Shown one piece after another: positions 8,267-17,022 of a stretch of DNA of 64,000 nt (position 1 is the first letter of the stretch; every line of letters begins with the position of its first letter). Made by a program: the position numbers and the translations under genes. Under the pieces are notes generated by a model that searched no databases, was not told where the DNA came from, and saw nothing but the letters and a program-made list of their open reading frames with translations. Source of the DNA: CAWBRT01 sp963791145 (GTDB lineage Bacteria > Acidobacteriota > Terriglobia > Terriglobales > Acidobacteriaceae); the NCBI GenBank assembly GCA_963791145.1, contig CAWBRT010000027.1:124001-188000 (forward strand). Reading direction: 5' to 3'.

Positions 8267-9796
8267 ATGACCGAATACCGAGAGCAGATATCCGGCCACG
8301 AAAGTGATCGGCAAGATGCAAGACAAGACCTCATGCCCGGCGCGGCGATCTATTCCTCCCTCCATCTACGGAAGCTGCTGCCTGCGGTAATTCTCACCTT
8401 CTTCCTTATCGTGCTGATGTCCGCCTGCGGCAACTCGCCGAACGTGGCTTCGCTGCAGAAGTTCGATCTCGACGGCGTACCGGCCGCGCCGGCCTGGGTG
8501 GCTTTCAAGGATGGCGACGGCCCCTGGCAACAAATCGCCACTCCCTCGGCCAATTTGGTCTGGTCTCATACCGTAACCGATCCCGCCGGACGATACGCCT
8601 TCGCCGTGGTAACCGCGTCGGAACAGTTCCTGGAGATTTACGCGGGAACCCTCAGTGAGATTTCCCGCTTCAGCGCTCTCGAATTCCCGACGGCGATACC
8701 GGCGACTCCGGTGTCGGTTAGCGGCACGGTCTCGGGAGTTCCGGCGGGCGCAAGTTGGGAAACAAGAATCGGCCCGCGTCTTGCCCGTGGTCCCATCAAT
8801 GGCAGCGCAGCTTTTGTCATAGGTGTCCGCACTCCGGGACTCACCGACATGCTGGCCGTCCGCACCGCGGCCAGCGGAGCCATGGACAGGTGGTGGCTCA
8901 ACCGCAACCTTCCGGTTCTGCAAAACCTTACGCAAACAATCGATTTCACCGACCCGTCGCTCTCCGACGCGGGAGTGGCGACAAACGTTTCCTTGTCCAT
9001 CTCGAACCTCGTCGCCGGTGGCGCGAGTTACTCTACCAGCCACGCGACGATCTCTAACGGGTGGGGAATCGCCAGCGTCGTCTGGTTGCCCTCTGAGCTC
9101 TGGTACCTGTCTCCCAGCGCCGCGCGGATGCAGCCTGGAGATGTGCAGTGCGTCTGGGGAGACACGGGCATGGTGCGCTTGACCAACTGTGCCGCCCCGG
9201 GAGCGGCTCTCGCGTTGGACTTCACCGGCTTGCCCATTTTCGGAAGCGTGTCGCTCTCCGGCCAGACGCTGAGTTGGTCGCCGTACTCGGGGGCCCAGCT
9301 CTACGAGGTCCAGCTCACGCCTACCACGCCTACCCAAGGCCTCTATGTCGATGTAACAGTGACGCCAGGGGCAGCCGGAACCACGCCCAGCTTACAGATT
9401 CCCGACCTCTCGCAGGTGGCAGGCTGGAAATCCTCATGGACCGTCAACCTTGGCAGCGCAACGGCAGTGGGATGGGCCACTGCCAGCAATGTTTCCACCG
9501 AACAAGTACTGTTGCAGAACGTCCTCAACCGCTATCTGGCCGGGTATCGCGGATGGGTTGCGGTGGGGCTGCCGCTGGGCTTGGGCGGCGGTCCCTCAGT
9601 GATCCAAAATTGCAATGTTTGCCTTACAAACTGCTGCGGTCCAGGGTCTGATTTTTATGGCTGTGTGTCCGGATGCAACTTGCTAGCATGCTCGACTGAC
9701 CTGGACCACGCACTAGTACCCAACTGTAGTACTGGCCAGATCACACTACTACCCACCTGTAGTAGTCTTGGCTGGTACGGGCCCGGATGCTTCTAG
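8267..9796 (+). CDS. Lipoprotein with Cys-rich C-terminal tail
   Basis: 509 residues. A membrane-spanning stretch LPAVILTFFLIVLMSAC ends at Cys54, a plausible lipobox (LMSA|C), so the protein is probably a lipid-anchored envelope protein. The start may be the ATG at 8267 (AGGCGGGA upstream) or Met23. The body is Ser/Thr/Gly-rich and beta-like, without a domain I recognise. The last 62 residues hold 10 Cys, beginning NCNVCLTNCC and ending GPGCF, which suggests disulfides or a metal-binding knob. The DNA under the tail has imperfect repeats (actagtaccc / actactaccc). Confidence 0.7.
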   Translation: MTEYREQISGHESDRQDARQDLMPGAAIYSSLHLRKLLPAVILTFFLIVLMSACGNSPNVASLQKFDLDGVPAAPAWVAFKDGDGPWQQIATPSANLVWSHTVTDPAGRYAFAVVTASEQFLEIYAGTLSEISRFSALEFPTAIPATPVSVSGTVSGVPAGASWETRIGPRLARGPINGSAAFVIGVRTPGLTDMLAVRTAASGAMDRWWLNRNLPVLQNLTQTIDFTDPSLSDAGVATNVSLSISNLVAGGASYSTSHATISNGWGIASVVWLPSELWYLSPSAARMQPGDVQCVWGDTGMVRLTNCAAPGAALALDFTGLPIFGSVSLSGQTLSWSPYSGAQLYEVQLTPTTPTQGLYVDVTVTPGAAGTTPSLQIPDLSQVAGWKSSWTVNLGSATAVGWATASNVSTEQVLLQNVLNRYLAGYRGWVAVGLPLGLGGGPSVIQNCNVCLTNCCGPGSDFYGCVSGCNLLACSTDLDHALVPNCSTGQITLLPTCSSLGWYGPGCF

Positions 9797-9946
9797 GACG
9801 CCTTCGTCTTTCCAAGTAAAGTTGGGATGCCATTTCAGCGAACCCGGAGGGGGCGATCGCCGGGCCAGTCGCGCGTCCTAAACGAAGCGATTTGTCGGCA
9901 CGCGGGCCGGGGCACCGGCCGATTCCCATCCGGCATCTCAGCTCCC

Positions 9947-11137
9947 ATGCGATTACTGGTGATTGGCGCTGGCATGATGGGCTCGGCGGCGGCCTATGAC
10001 ATGGCGCGTTCCGCCCTGGTGGAATCGGTCACCCTGGCCGACGTGGACAAGCGCCGCGTGCGCGACGTGGCCGGCACGGTGAACAAACTCAGCGGCGGCA
10101 CGAAAGTCAGCACCATCGAGGCCGATGCCGCCGACCGGCGCCGCATGGCCAAGCTGATGAGCAGCCATGACGCCGCGCTCTCCTGCGTTCCCTACTTCTG
10201 CAACCTTGCCCTGTCCGAGGCCGCCGTCGAAGCCCGCTGCCACTTTGCCGATCTCGGCGGAAACAACTCCGTCGTCCGCCGCGGAGTTCAGCTCGACAAG
10301 AAGGCGGCCAGGCGCGGAGTGCGTATCGCGCCCGACTGCGGACTCTCGCCGGGACTGGCGTCAATCCTCGCCGGCGAGCTGCTGCGCTTGATCGGCGGCA
10401 AGGCCGACGCGCTCAAGATTTACGTCGGCGGTCTGCCGCGCGATCCCCAGCCTCCGTTTCACTACCAGCTTGTTTTCTCCGTCGAGGGATTGATCAACGA
10501 GTACTCCGAGCCGGCCAAAATTCTGCGCAACAAAAAGATCGTGACCGTCGAACCTCTGACCGAGGTCGAGCGCTTCCGCCTCGACGGCTTCCCCCTACTC
10601 GAAGCCTTTCACACCTCGGGCGGCGCCTCTACCCTGCCCGAGACCTTTGCCGGCCGGGTCGGCGAATGCTTCGAGAAGACCCTGCGCTATCCCGGCCACG
10701 CCGCCATGATCCGCAGCCTTTACGACTTCGGCCTGTTCTCGAACGAGCCGCGGCAAGTCGGCAAAGTAAAGGTCAGGCCGCGCGATCTGATGACGGCCCT
10801 GATGCTCGAGAAGCTCTCCCCGCCTCCGGCACGACGTCCGTTGTTCGGTGCCAGGCTCAGCCATCAGCCGCCAGACGTTACGATTCTGCGGGTCGAAGCC
10901 GTGGCCGGTGAGCGCCGGGAGTCCTTTACCCTGGTCGACCACTTCGATCCCAGAACGGGAATTACCTCCATGATGCGCACCACCGCCTGGCCGGCCAGCA
11001 TCGTCACCCAGATGCTCGCCTCGGGAGAGATCGCCAAGCTCGGCGCCGTGCTCCAGGAGCGCGACGTTCCCGCGCAGCAATTTCTCACCCAGATGGCCGC
11101 CCGTGGTATTAAAATCGTGCCAACCTTACGGCCTTGA
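9947..11137 (+). CDS. Saccharopine dehydrogenase-like oxidoreductase
   Basis: 396 residues from ATG at 9947; the open extension to 9827 is Arg-rich and precedes the Rossmann fold. The nucleotide-binding motif VIGAGMMGS sits at the very N-terminus, followed by TLADVD for ribose binding. SCVPYFCN and DLGGNN match the saccharopine/lysine 6-dehydrogenase family, as does GLSPGLASILAGEL. It probably acts on an amino-acid-derived imine with NAD(P). The neighbouring DoxX gene follows closely on the same strand. The substrate (lysine, saccharopine or other) is not determinable. Confidence 0.8.
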   Translation: MRLLVIGAGMMGSAAAYDMARSALVESVTLADVDKRRVRDVAGTVNKLSGGTKVSTIEADAADRRRMAKLMSSHDAALSCVPYFCNLALSEAAVEARCHFADLGGNNSVVRRGVQLDKKAARRGVRIAPDCGLSPGLASILAGELLRLIGGKADALKIYVGGLPRDPQPPFHYQLVFSVEGLINEYSEPAKILRNKKIVTVEPLTEVERFRLDGFPLLEAFHTSGGASTLPETFAGRVGECFEKTLRYPGHAAMIRSLYDFGLFSNEPRQVGKVKVRPRDLMTALMLEKLSPPPARRPLFGARLSHQPPDVTILRVEAVAGERRESFTLVDHFDPRTGITSMMRTTAWPASIVTQMLASGEIAKLGAVLQERDVPAQQFLTQMAARGIKIVPTLRP

Positions 11138-11169
11138 AGATCGTTGCCAGGGAGGCGCGGAGGCGTTAA

Positions 11170-11607
11170 TTGCGGCTGCGAGACACGCCCTTCTCATTTG
11201 CCATACTCTTGCTCAGGCTGGTGCTCGCCGGCATCATGATCGCGCACGGCTGGGCCAAGTTTCACGCCATGCATCAGCAGATGCAGTTCGTGCACTCGCT
11301 CGGCATGCCCGGCTGGCTCGCATATTTCTCGATGGCGGCCGAGTTCGGCGGCGGAATCCTGCTGCTCATCGGTCTGCTGACGCGCCTGGCAAGCCTCATC
11401 ATTCTGCTTAACATGCTAGGGGCAATCCTGAAGGTGCACCTGCCGAATGGCCTGTTGGGCGCCGCAGGCAAGCCCGGCTACGAGTTTCCGCTGGCGCTGG
11501 CCGCCATCCCGCTGGCGCTGGCGCTGCTCGGCGGCGGCGCACTCTCCGCCGATTGGTTCTTCGGCGGCGACGACGTTAGCGAGCGCCGCCGCGCCGCCTT
11601 GCGATAG
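11170..11607 (+). CDS. DoxX family membrane protein
   Basis: 145 residues, TTG start with GGAGGCG just upstream. Four hydrophobic helices are visible (about 10-25, 50-70, 73-90, 106-125). The conserved RLVLAGIMIAHGWAKF and the mid-protein EFGGGILLLIGLLTR are typical of DoxX/DoxD proteins, which are often linked to oxidative stress or quinone chemistry. It starts 32 bases after the dehydrogenase and is probably cotranscribed with it. Confidence 0.85.
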   Translation: MRLRDTPFSFAILLLRLVLAGIMIAHGWAKFHAMHQQMQFVHSLGMPGWLAYFSMAAEFGGGILLLIGLLTRLASLIILLNMLGAILKVHLPNGLLGAAGKPGYEFPLALAAIPLALALLGGGALSADWFFGGDDVSERRRAALR

Positions 11608-11697
11608 GCGAAACCAGGAACGTGCTCCGAACGCAGTTGATGGTGTCGATTTTGAAGGAGCATGGCGGGCTGAGAAAGACGTCGTTTGGGGGCATTG

Positions 11698-12351
11698 ATG
11701 AAGAACACCTCAAATGAGGTATCGATGAAAAAACCAAAGACGCGCACGCGTACTCAGGAAACAGAGGCGTTCGACCGTTTCAGCGTATTGCTAGAGGAGT
11801 CTCAAAAGTTCTGTGAAGGTATGGGACTGCACAAAGATTTAATTTTAGAGATACTCAAAACTGATAGCGACTGGGCTTTTATCCTCAAAGTAGATGCACT
11901 TCTTGAAACTGCCGCGAAGCAAATTCTTCGCCACGGTTTGAGGTTCAAGATACTAAACAGGGTCATACGTAATGAAATGTTAGACGACTTCGTTGACTCG
12001 TTGCCGATGAACGGTAGAACGTCGCTCCTCAAATTATTAGACGCTGCTTGTTTGCCTCCAGAAGAGCTTGCATTTGTGGAGGTCACGCGTCGGGTTAGGA
12101 ACGCCTACGCGCACAATATTAAGTATGCAGACGTGAGTCTGATCGAACTCATCAAACAGCGGGGAGACAAGTCGCAGCTTGTAAAGCACCTTAGCGCGAT
12201 CAAAATCTATGACGAAGCTAACCTGATCGCTTCGTATGAAAAAGACCCTCGGTTTTTGAGGTTCTGCATTATTGATTCAACGATGCGCTTCTTGTTTTAC
12301 GCCTACCACATGGCTGTCAAATGCCCGTCACGCGCCCACTTGAAGAGTTGA
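11698..12351 (+). CDS. HEPN-like domain protein, candidate RNase
   Basis: 217 residues from ATG 11698 (GGGGG upstream); ATG 11725 with GAGGT is an alternative. The protein is all-helical in appearance. RNAYAH at 134-139 matches the RX4-6H motif of HEPN ribonucleases and lies in a helix after EELAFVEVTRRV, the usual setting. The N-terminal half contains LLETAAKQIL, common in HEPN-like or DUF4145-like proteins. The gene is clearly AT-richer than its neighbours, suggesting transfer. No partner nucleotidyltransferase or antitoxin gene adjoins it, so a defence or toxin role is inference only. Confidence 0.6.
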   Translation: MKNTSNEVSMKKPKTRTRTQETEAFDRFSVLLEESQKFCEGMGLHKDLILEILKTDSDWAFILKVDALLETAAKQILRHGLRFKILNRVIRNEMLDDFVDSLPMNGRTSLLKLLDAACLPPEELAFVEVTRRVRNAYAHNIKYADVSLIELIKQRGDKSQLVKHLSAIKIYDEANLIASYEKDPRFLRFCIIDSTMRFLFYAYHMAVKCPSRAHLKS

Positions 12352-12548
12352 GTGAAATACTGAAGTGAACGCAGAGCAGTGGAGCCAAGGAGCCCGTGAG
12401 GCTCGGTACACGAAATATTCATTTCCTCCAATTCTTGTCAAGCCCCCAAACAAGCTAACCTGCTGATTCCGTTCGCAAAAAGGCATGTCACAATTTCCCG
12501 CCGAATCTGTCATCCTGGATATAGGGGTGAAACTATTTTTGATTTATA

Positions 12549-12616
12549 GATTTTTGATTTCAGATTGAGTGATGGTTCAGAGGGCGTCTGCTCCATCCAA
12601 TCTGAAATCGAAAATC
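12549..12616. repeat. AT-rich inverted repeat, family C
   Basis: Arms of 19 bases (12549-12567 and 12598-12616) match 18/19 when reverse-complemented (gatttttgatttcagattg). The right arm continues as aaaatcaaaaatc repeats to 12630. The loop is 30 bases. Confidence 0.8.
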
Positions 12617-12784
12617 AAAAATCAAAAATCCTCATCGGCTAAGTTCTTTGAAATCTTATTTTTACCCGTAACCCCTGATTTTTGTCATATTTACAGACAA
12701 TGCATGCGCTAAACCTTGATGTTTGGTATATTTGCGAAAAACAGGGGAGAGGGGTAGGTCTAGGTCAAGAATCCTTCGAGGTGG

Positions 12785-12815
12785 CCCACATTTGCCCGCC
12801 GTCGGCAAATGTGGG
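12785..12815. repeat. Palindromic repeat, family A, copy 6
   Basis: Perfect 12-bp stem cccacatttgcc / ggcaaatgtggg, the same arms as copy 1 (723-753) but with loop cgccgtc. The different loop with identical arms points to selection on the stem. Confidence 0.85.
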
Positions 12816-12842
12816 AACAGAGAGACCGCATTCCTGAGCGAC

Positions 12843-15050
12843 TCAGTACCGCGCCAGCTCCAGCATCGCCGCCAGGATGTCGCTGGTCTGCGGCAGGATC
12901 ACGTCCTCCAGCTCCGGCTGATAGGCGACGAAGGTATCTTTTGCCGCCAGCCGCCGCACCGGCGCATCGAGCTGGTCGAACAGCTCGTCGGCGATGCGGG
13001 CGGCGATCTCGGCGCCATAGCCCCAGCTCAGCATGTCCTCGTGCACGACCAGTGCGCGGCTGGTCTTGCTCACCGATGTCGCGATGGCCTCCCAGTCGTA
13101 AGGGGACAGCGTGCGCAGGTCGATGACCTCGGCCTTGGCTCCGTGTTGGCGTTCGAGCTCCTGCGCCGCCTGCAGCGAGCGCGGCAGGGTGGCTCCGTAG
13201 GTGATCACCGTGAGGTCGCTGCCTTCTCTGGCGACGCGGGCCTTGCCGAACGGAATCATGTAGTCGGGGCCGGGATAAGCGGCGCGCCCGAAGGATTCGC
13301 GGTAGAGCCGCTTGTGCTCCAGGAACATCACCGGGTCGTCGCAGCGGATGGCGGTGCGCAGCAGGCCGGCGGCATCCAGCGCGTTCGAGGGAAAGACCAC
13401 CCGCATGCCGGGCGTGTGGGTAAAGATGCTCTCGCCGCTCTGCGAGTGGTAGATGGAGCCTCCGGTCAGGTATCCGCCGATCGCCACCCGCACCACCATG
13501 GGGCAGGAGAAGCCGCCGTTGGAGCGCCAGCGGATCAGCGGCAGCTCGTTGCGAAGCTGGTGCATGGCGGGCCAGATGTAGTCGAAGAACTGGATCTCGA
13601 CCACCGGCTTCAGCCCGCGCGTAGCCATGCCGATGGCGCGGCCGACGATGCTGGCCTCCGCCAGCGGCGAGTTGAAGACGCGCTCCGAGCCGTAGTCGCA
13701 CTGCAGCCCGACGGTCAGCTTGAAGACTCCGCCCTTGCCTTTGACCAGTTTTCCGCCAGGTACTGCTCGCGCGAGCAGTCGGCCACGTCCTCGCCGAAGA
13801 CCACGACTCTGGAGTCGCGCTTCATTTCGTCGCTCAGGCAGCGGTTGATCAGATCGGCCATGGTCCGCTCGCTGGCGGCCCGCGCCGGCCCTTCCTGCGG
13901 CTGGCGCGAACTCGGGCTTGGTCTCGAAAGCGGCCGAGGCCGGATCGAGGTCCGGCGAGTAGACGAAGTTGGCTGTAGCTGTCCTTGGCCGGCAGGCGCA
14001 GCGCGCAAGGCCTCGTCGGCGGCCTGCTGCACCTCGTCGTCCACGGCGCTCTCCAGCTCGCCGAGCGACTGCTCGTCGAGGATGCCCTCGCGAATCAGGA
14101 AGAGCTGGAAGCGCGTGATCGGATCGCGTCCGGCCTGCTGTTGCGGCGTTCGCTCTCCGGCCGGTACAGCTTCTCGTCATCGGAAAGCGAGTGCGAATAC
14201 GGGCGCGTGACGTGGCCGTGCACGAAGGCCGGGCCGTGCCCGCCGCGGATGTGCTCCACTGCTCGGCTGCAGGGCGGCAGTAGCTCGCCAGCGGATCGCA
14301 GCCGTCGCACTCCTCGAAGTGGAAGTCCGGGAAATTGGCCACCAGCCGGCTGATGTTGCCGCCCGCCGTCTGCACCTCCACCGGAACGGAAATGGCGTAC
14401 TCGTTGTCCTCGATCAGGAAGAGCATGGGCAGCCGCAGGTTGGAGGCGGCGTTCATGGCCTCCCAGAACTCGCCCTCCGAGGTGGTGCCTTCGCCGCTGG
14501 AGACGTAGACCACCTCGTCGGGCTGATGCCGCACCTGCTTGAACTGGCGATAGTCGCCCGCGCACTGGCTTCGCGCCGCCTCGGGATGGCGATTGAAGTA
14601 TCGGCCCGCCTCGGCGCAGCCCACCGCCTGCAGAAACTGCGTGCCGGTGGGAGAAGAGCCGGTGACGATGTTCAGCCTGGGGTCGCCCCAGTGCGAAGGC
14701 ATCTGGCGTCCGCCGGAGTTGGGATCGTCGGCGGCGCCCACCGCCCCCAGCAGTTGCTCCAGCGGCGTCATGCCCAGGGCGAGGCACAGGGCGCGGTCGC
14801 GATAGTAGGGATAGAACCAGTCGTAGCGCGGCTTCAGGGCGAAGGCCGCCGCCACCAGCAGGGCCTCATGGCCGGCGCCGGAAATCTGAAAGAAGATTTT
14901 CTGCTGGCGCTTGAGCAGGATTTCCCGGTCGTCAAGCCGGCGCGAGAGGTACATCAGCCGGTACATCTCGATCAATTGGGAGGCGCTCAGCCCTTCGTAG
15001 GTTTTTTCGCAAGTGGTAATTACCGGCGACTCAGCCTTGGTTGTTGCCAT
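12843..15050 (-). CDS. Fused alpha/beta 2-oxoacid dehydrogenase E1 (2-oxoisovalerate type), frameshifted
   Basis: A thiamine-diphosphate E1 with alpha and beta halves in one chain of about 735 residues. The alpha part opens the gene (LSRRLDDRE, then VSSGEGTTSEGEFWEAMNA for cofactor binding). The beta part holds VVVFGEDVAD and, near the end, LVVHEDMLSWGYGAEI. Fused E1 chains of this kind belong to branched-chain or related 2-oxoacid complexes. Between about 13,730 and 14,290 the coding frame changes at least five times, yet all three frames read as good E1 sequence piecewise, so the gene is probably intact in the cell. No E2 or E3 gene adjoins. The stop lies near a family A repeat. Confidence 0.85.
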   Translation of the reverse strand: MATTKAESPVITTCEKTYEGLSASQLIEMYRLMYLSRRLDDREILLKRQQKIFFQISGAGHEALLVAAAFALKPRYDWFYPYYRDRALCLALGMTPLEQLLGAVGAADDPNSGGRQMPSHWGDPRLNIVTGSSPTGTQFLQAVGCAEAGRYFNRHPEAARSQCAGDYRQFKQVRHQPDEVVYVSSGEGTTSEGEFWEAMNAASNLRLPMLFLIEDNEYAISVPVEVQTAGGNISRLVANFPDFHFEECDGCDPLASYCRPAAEQWSTSAAGTARPSCTATSRARIRTRFPMTRSCTGRRANAATAGRTRSDHALPALPDSRGHPRRAVARRAGERRGRRGAAGRRRGLARCACRPRTATANFVYSPDLDPASAAFETKPEFAPAAGRAGAGRQRADHGRSDQPLPERRNEARLQSRGLRRGRGRLLARAVPGGKLVKGKGGVFKLTVGLQCDYGSERVFNSPLAEASIVGRAIGMATRGLKPVVEIQFFDYIWPAMHQLRNELPLIRWRSNGGFSCPMVVRVAIGGYLTGGSIYHSQSGESIFTHTPGMRVVFPSNALDAAGLLRTAIRCDDPVMFLEHKRLYRESFGRAAYPGPDYMIPFGKARVAREGSDLTVITYGATLPRSLQAAQELERQHGAKAEVIDLRTLSPYDWEAIATSVSKTSRALVVHEDMLSWGYGAEIAARIADELFDQLDAPVRRLAAKDTFVAYQPELEDVILPQTSDILAAMLELARY

Positions 15051-15235
15051 TCGATTCCTCTATGCGACAGGATTCGACTTCACCCAGGCACTATCCCGTA
15101 CTTGCTTGACCGGGCCCGGAAGGCCTCGTTCCGCCTCAGCCGTCCTACTATTTTAGATGCTCGAAAAGCCCGCATCCGCTTGCTGGATCTACGGCCTCTA
15201 CGAGCGGCAAGCGCCCGCATCATATACTGGGATAG

Positions 15236-15931
15236 ATGATTCGCAAGAATAAAGTGATTCCAAACGGGCAGCTCAAACTATTGGTCTTTGATCTGGATGG
15301 CACCCTGGTCGACAGCCAGGTCGACTTGGCCAACGCCATCAACCACATGCTCCGCCATTATCACCGGCCGGAACTTCCGGTCGACATCGTCGCCGGCTAT
15401 ATCGGCGACGGCGCCAACATGCTGGTGCGGCGCTCGCTCGGCGACCCGCGCGACGAGAACTTCGTCCGCCAGGCCTACGATACCTTCGTCACCTATTACC
15501 GCGAGCATGTGCTCGATAACACCTACGCTTATCCGGGCGTGATGGACTCCATCCGCGCCATCCGCGAGACGGCCAATGGCCGGCTGCAAATGGCCGTGCT
15601 TAGCAACAAGCCCGTGCGTCCGTCCGAGCGTATCCTCCAAGGACTGGGCATGGACAGTTTCTTCACGCGCATTTACGGTGGCAACAGCTTCGAGACCAAG
15701 AAGCCCGATCCGCTCGGCGCCCTGACGCTGCTGCGCGAGACCTCCACCGAGCCCGCCGAGGCGGTCATGATCGGCGACTCGCAGAACGACGTGCTGACGG
15801 CGCGCAACGCCGGAATGTGGTCCGTCGGCGTAACATACGGATTTTCGCCCGATACCCTGAAAGCCCATCCGCCCGACGTGCTGATCGATTCGCCTCACGA
15901 ACTGGCGGCGGCACTTGGGTTTTCCGAGTAG
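15236..15931 (+). CDS. HAD phosphatase, phosphoglycolate phosphatase-like
   Basis: 231 residues. Motif I FDLDGTLVDS (18-27), a helical cap, motif II LSNKP, then KPDP and the Mg-binding GDSQNDVLTARNAG near residue 180. The order and length match Gph, which removes phosphate from 2-phosphoglycolate. Other small phosphate esters are possible. It is divergent from the E1 gene across a 185-base gap. Confidence 0.85.
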   Translation: MIRKNKVIPNGQLKLLVFDLDGTLVDSQVDLANAINHMLRHYHRPELPVDIVAGYIGDGANMLVRRSLGDPRDENFVRQAYDTFVTYYREHVLDNTYAYPGVMDSIRAIRETANGRLQMAVLSNKPVRPSERILQGLGMDSFFTRIYGGNSFETKKPDPLGALTLLRETSTEPAEAVMIGDSQNDVLTARNAGMWSVGVTYGFSPDTLKAHPPDVLIDSPHELAAALGFSE

Positions 15932-16097
15932 CGCCCCCCGCAGGCTGGCCCGCCGGTTCTTCCCGACGATAGCCCGTTGGTGCCGTTCCGCAGCTCTCTT
16001 GCAACGGGGAATCATGTTTTTACGTCTAAGTAATGCAAGGACTTGATGATTAGCTAAAGGCCCGAAGGAACGGGACTTTCCCGGCGAACTGCAAGAC

Positions 16098-17000
16098 ATG
16101 AGCTTTTACACCCATCGTGCTCTCAATTCTGGTCTGCTGCTGGCCTTGCTGGCGTCATTGCTCGTCACCGCGCCTGTGGCGTTGGGCCAATCTCCGCAAG
16201 CGGAGCAGACGGAGCCGCCGCAGGAGTTGGTTCGCCAGGCGATCGACAGCCAGATCCATGATTCGCAACCCGGCCGGTATTTCATGTGGATGGAGCGCAT
16301 GCAGAGGCCCAAGGGGTCGGAGACCAAGCGCATGATCCAGACCCCGGCAGGGAACATCGGGCGGCTGCTGGCGATCAACGACAAGCCACTTACCCCGGAG
16401 CAGCGCAAACAGGATGACGAGCGCCTGAATCAGCTGCTCGATCCCGGCAAGATGCGCGAAAAAGCCAAGAGCCAGAAGGAAGATGAGCAGCGCACCCTCA
16501 AAATGCTCCGCGCCATGCCTGCTGCCTTCATTTACAAATATGCAGGGACAGAGACTACTCCGCAGGGACAGCACCTGGTCCGGCTGGACTTCACGCCCAA
16601 CCCGGACTACGTCCCTCCCAGTCGCGAGGTACAGGTCTTCCAGGGAATGCGCGGCCAAGTCTGGATTGACAGCCAGGCAGTGCGAATAGCCAAGATCGAC
16701 GGAACCTTGTTCCGCGACGTCAACTTCGGTTGGGGTATTCTCGGACGGCTCTACAAGGGTGGACGTTTCGTGGTCGAGCAGGCCCAGTTGGCCAACGGCT
16801 ACTGGGATACCGTTCACATGCAATTGAAATTTGACGGTAAGATACTGATGTTCAAGTCACTGCACATCGAAGAGATCGAGCACGATTGGGACTTCCGCCC
16901 GGTCCCCAAGATGGACGTGCAACAGGCGTTAAATATCCTGCGGAGCTCCGGTGATCAGATAGGACAGGGCGCAACTTCCGCCGACGCCAGCGCGAAGTAA
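16098..17000 (+). CDS. Exported protein, LolA/LolB-like fold suspected
   Basis: 300 residues with a clear signal peptide (LLLALLASLLVTAPVALGQ, cleavage near residue 30). The mature part is beta-rich in appearance, with FMWMERMQRPKG and later VQVFQGMRGQVWIDSQ followed by an RIDGTLFRDV-like pattern, reminiscent of outer-membrane lipoprotein-sorting-like proteins common in Acidobacteria. No catalytic motif is visible. It is probably periplasmic. The family guess is from pattern memory and not certain. Confidence 0.7.
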   Translation: MSFYTHRALNSGLLLALLASLLVTAPVALGQSPQAEQTEPPQELVRQAIDSQIHDSQPGRYFMWMERMQRPKGSETKRMIQTPAGNIGRLLAINDKPLTPEQRKQDDERLNQLLDPGKMREKAKSQKEDEQRTLKMLRAMPAAFIYKYAGTETTPQGQHLVRLDFTPNPDYVPPSREVQVFQGMRGQVWIDSQAVRIAKIDGTLFRDVNFGWGILGRLYKGGRFVVEQAQLANGYWDTVHMQLKFDGKILMFKSLHIEEIEHDWDFRPVPKMDVQQALNILRSSGDQIGQGATSADASAK

Positions 17001-17022
17001 ACGGATTCCATTTGCAGCGAGG

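Larger units (their letters stand above)
12352..12842. other. Intergenic repeat block
   Basis: 491 bases. Holds a long AT-rich inverted repeat (12549-12616), a family A palindrome (12785-12815) and otherwise AT-rich sequence without a supported gene. The area marks the border between an AT-rich gene and GC-rich core genes. Confidence 0.6.
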
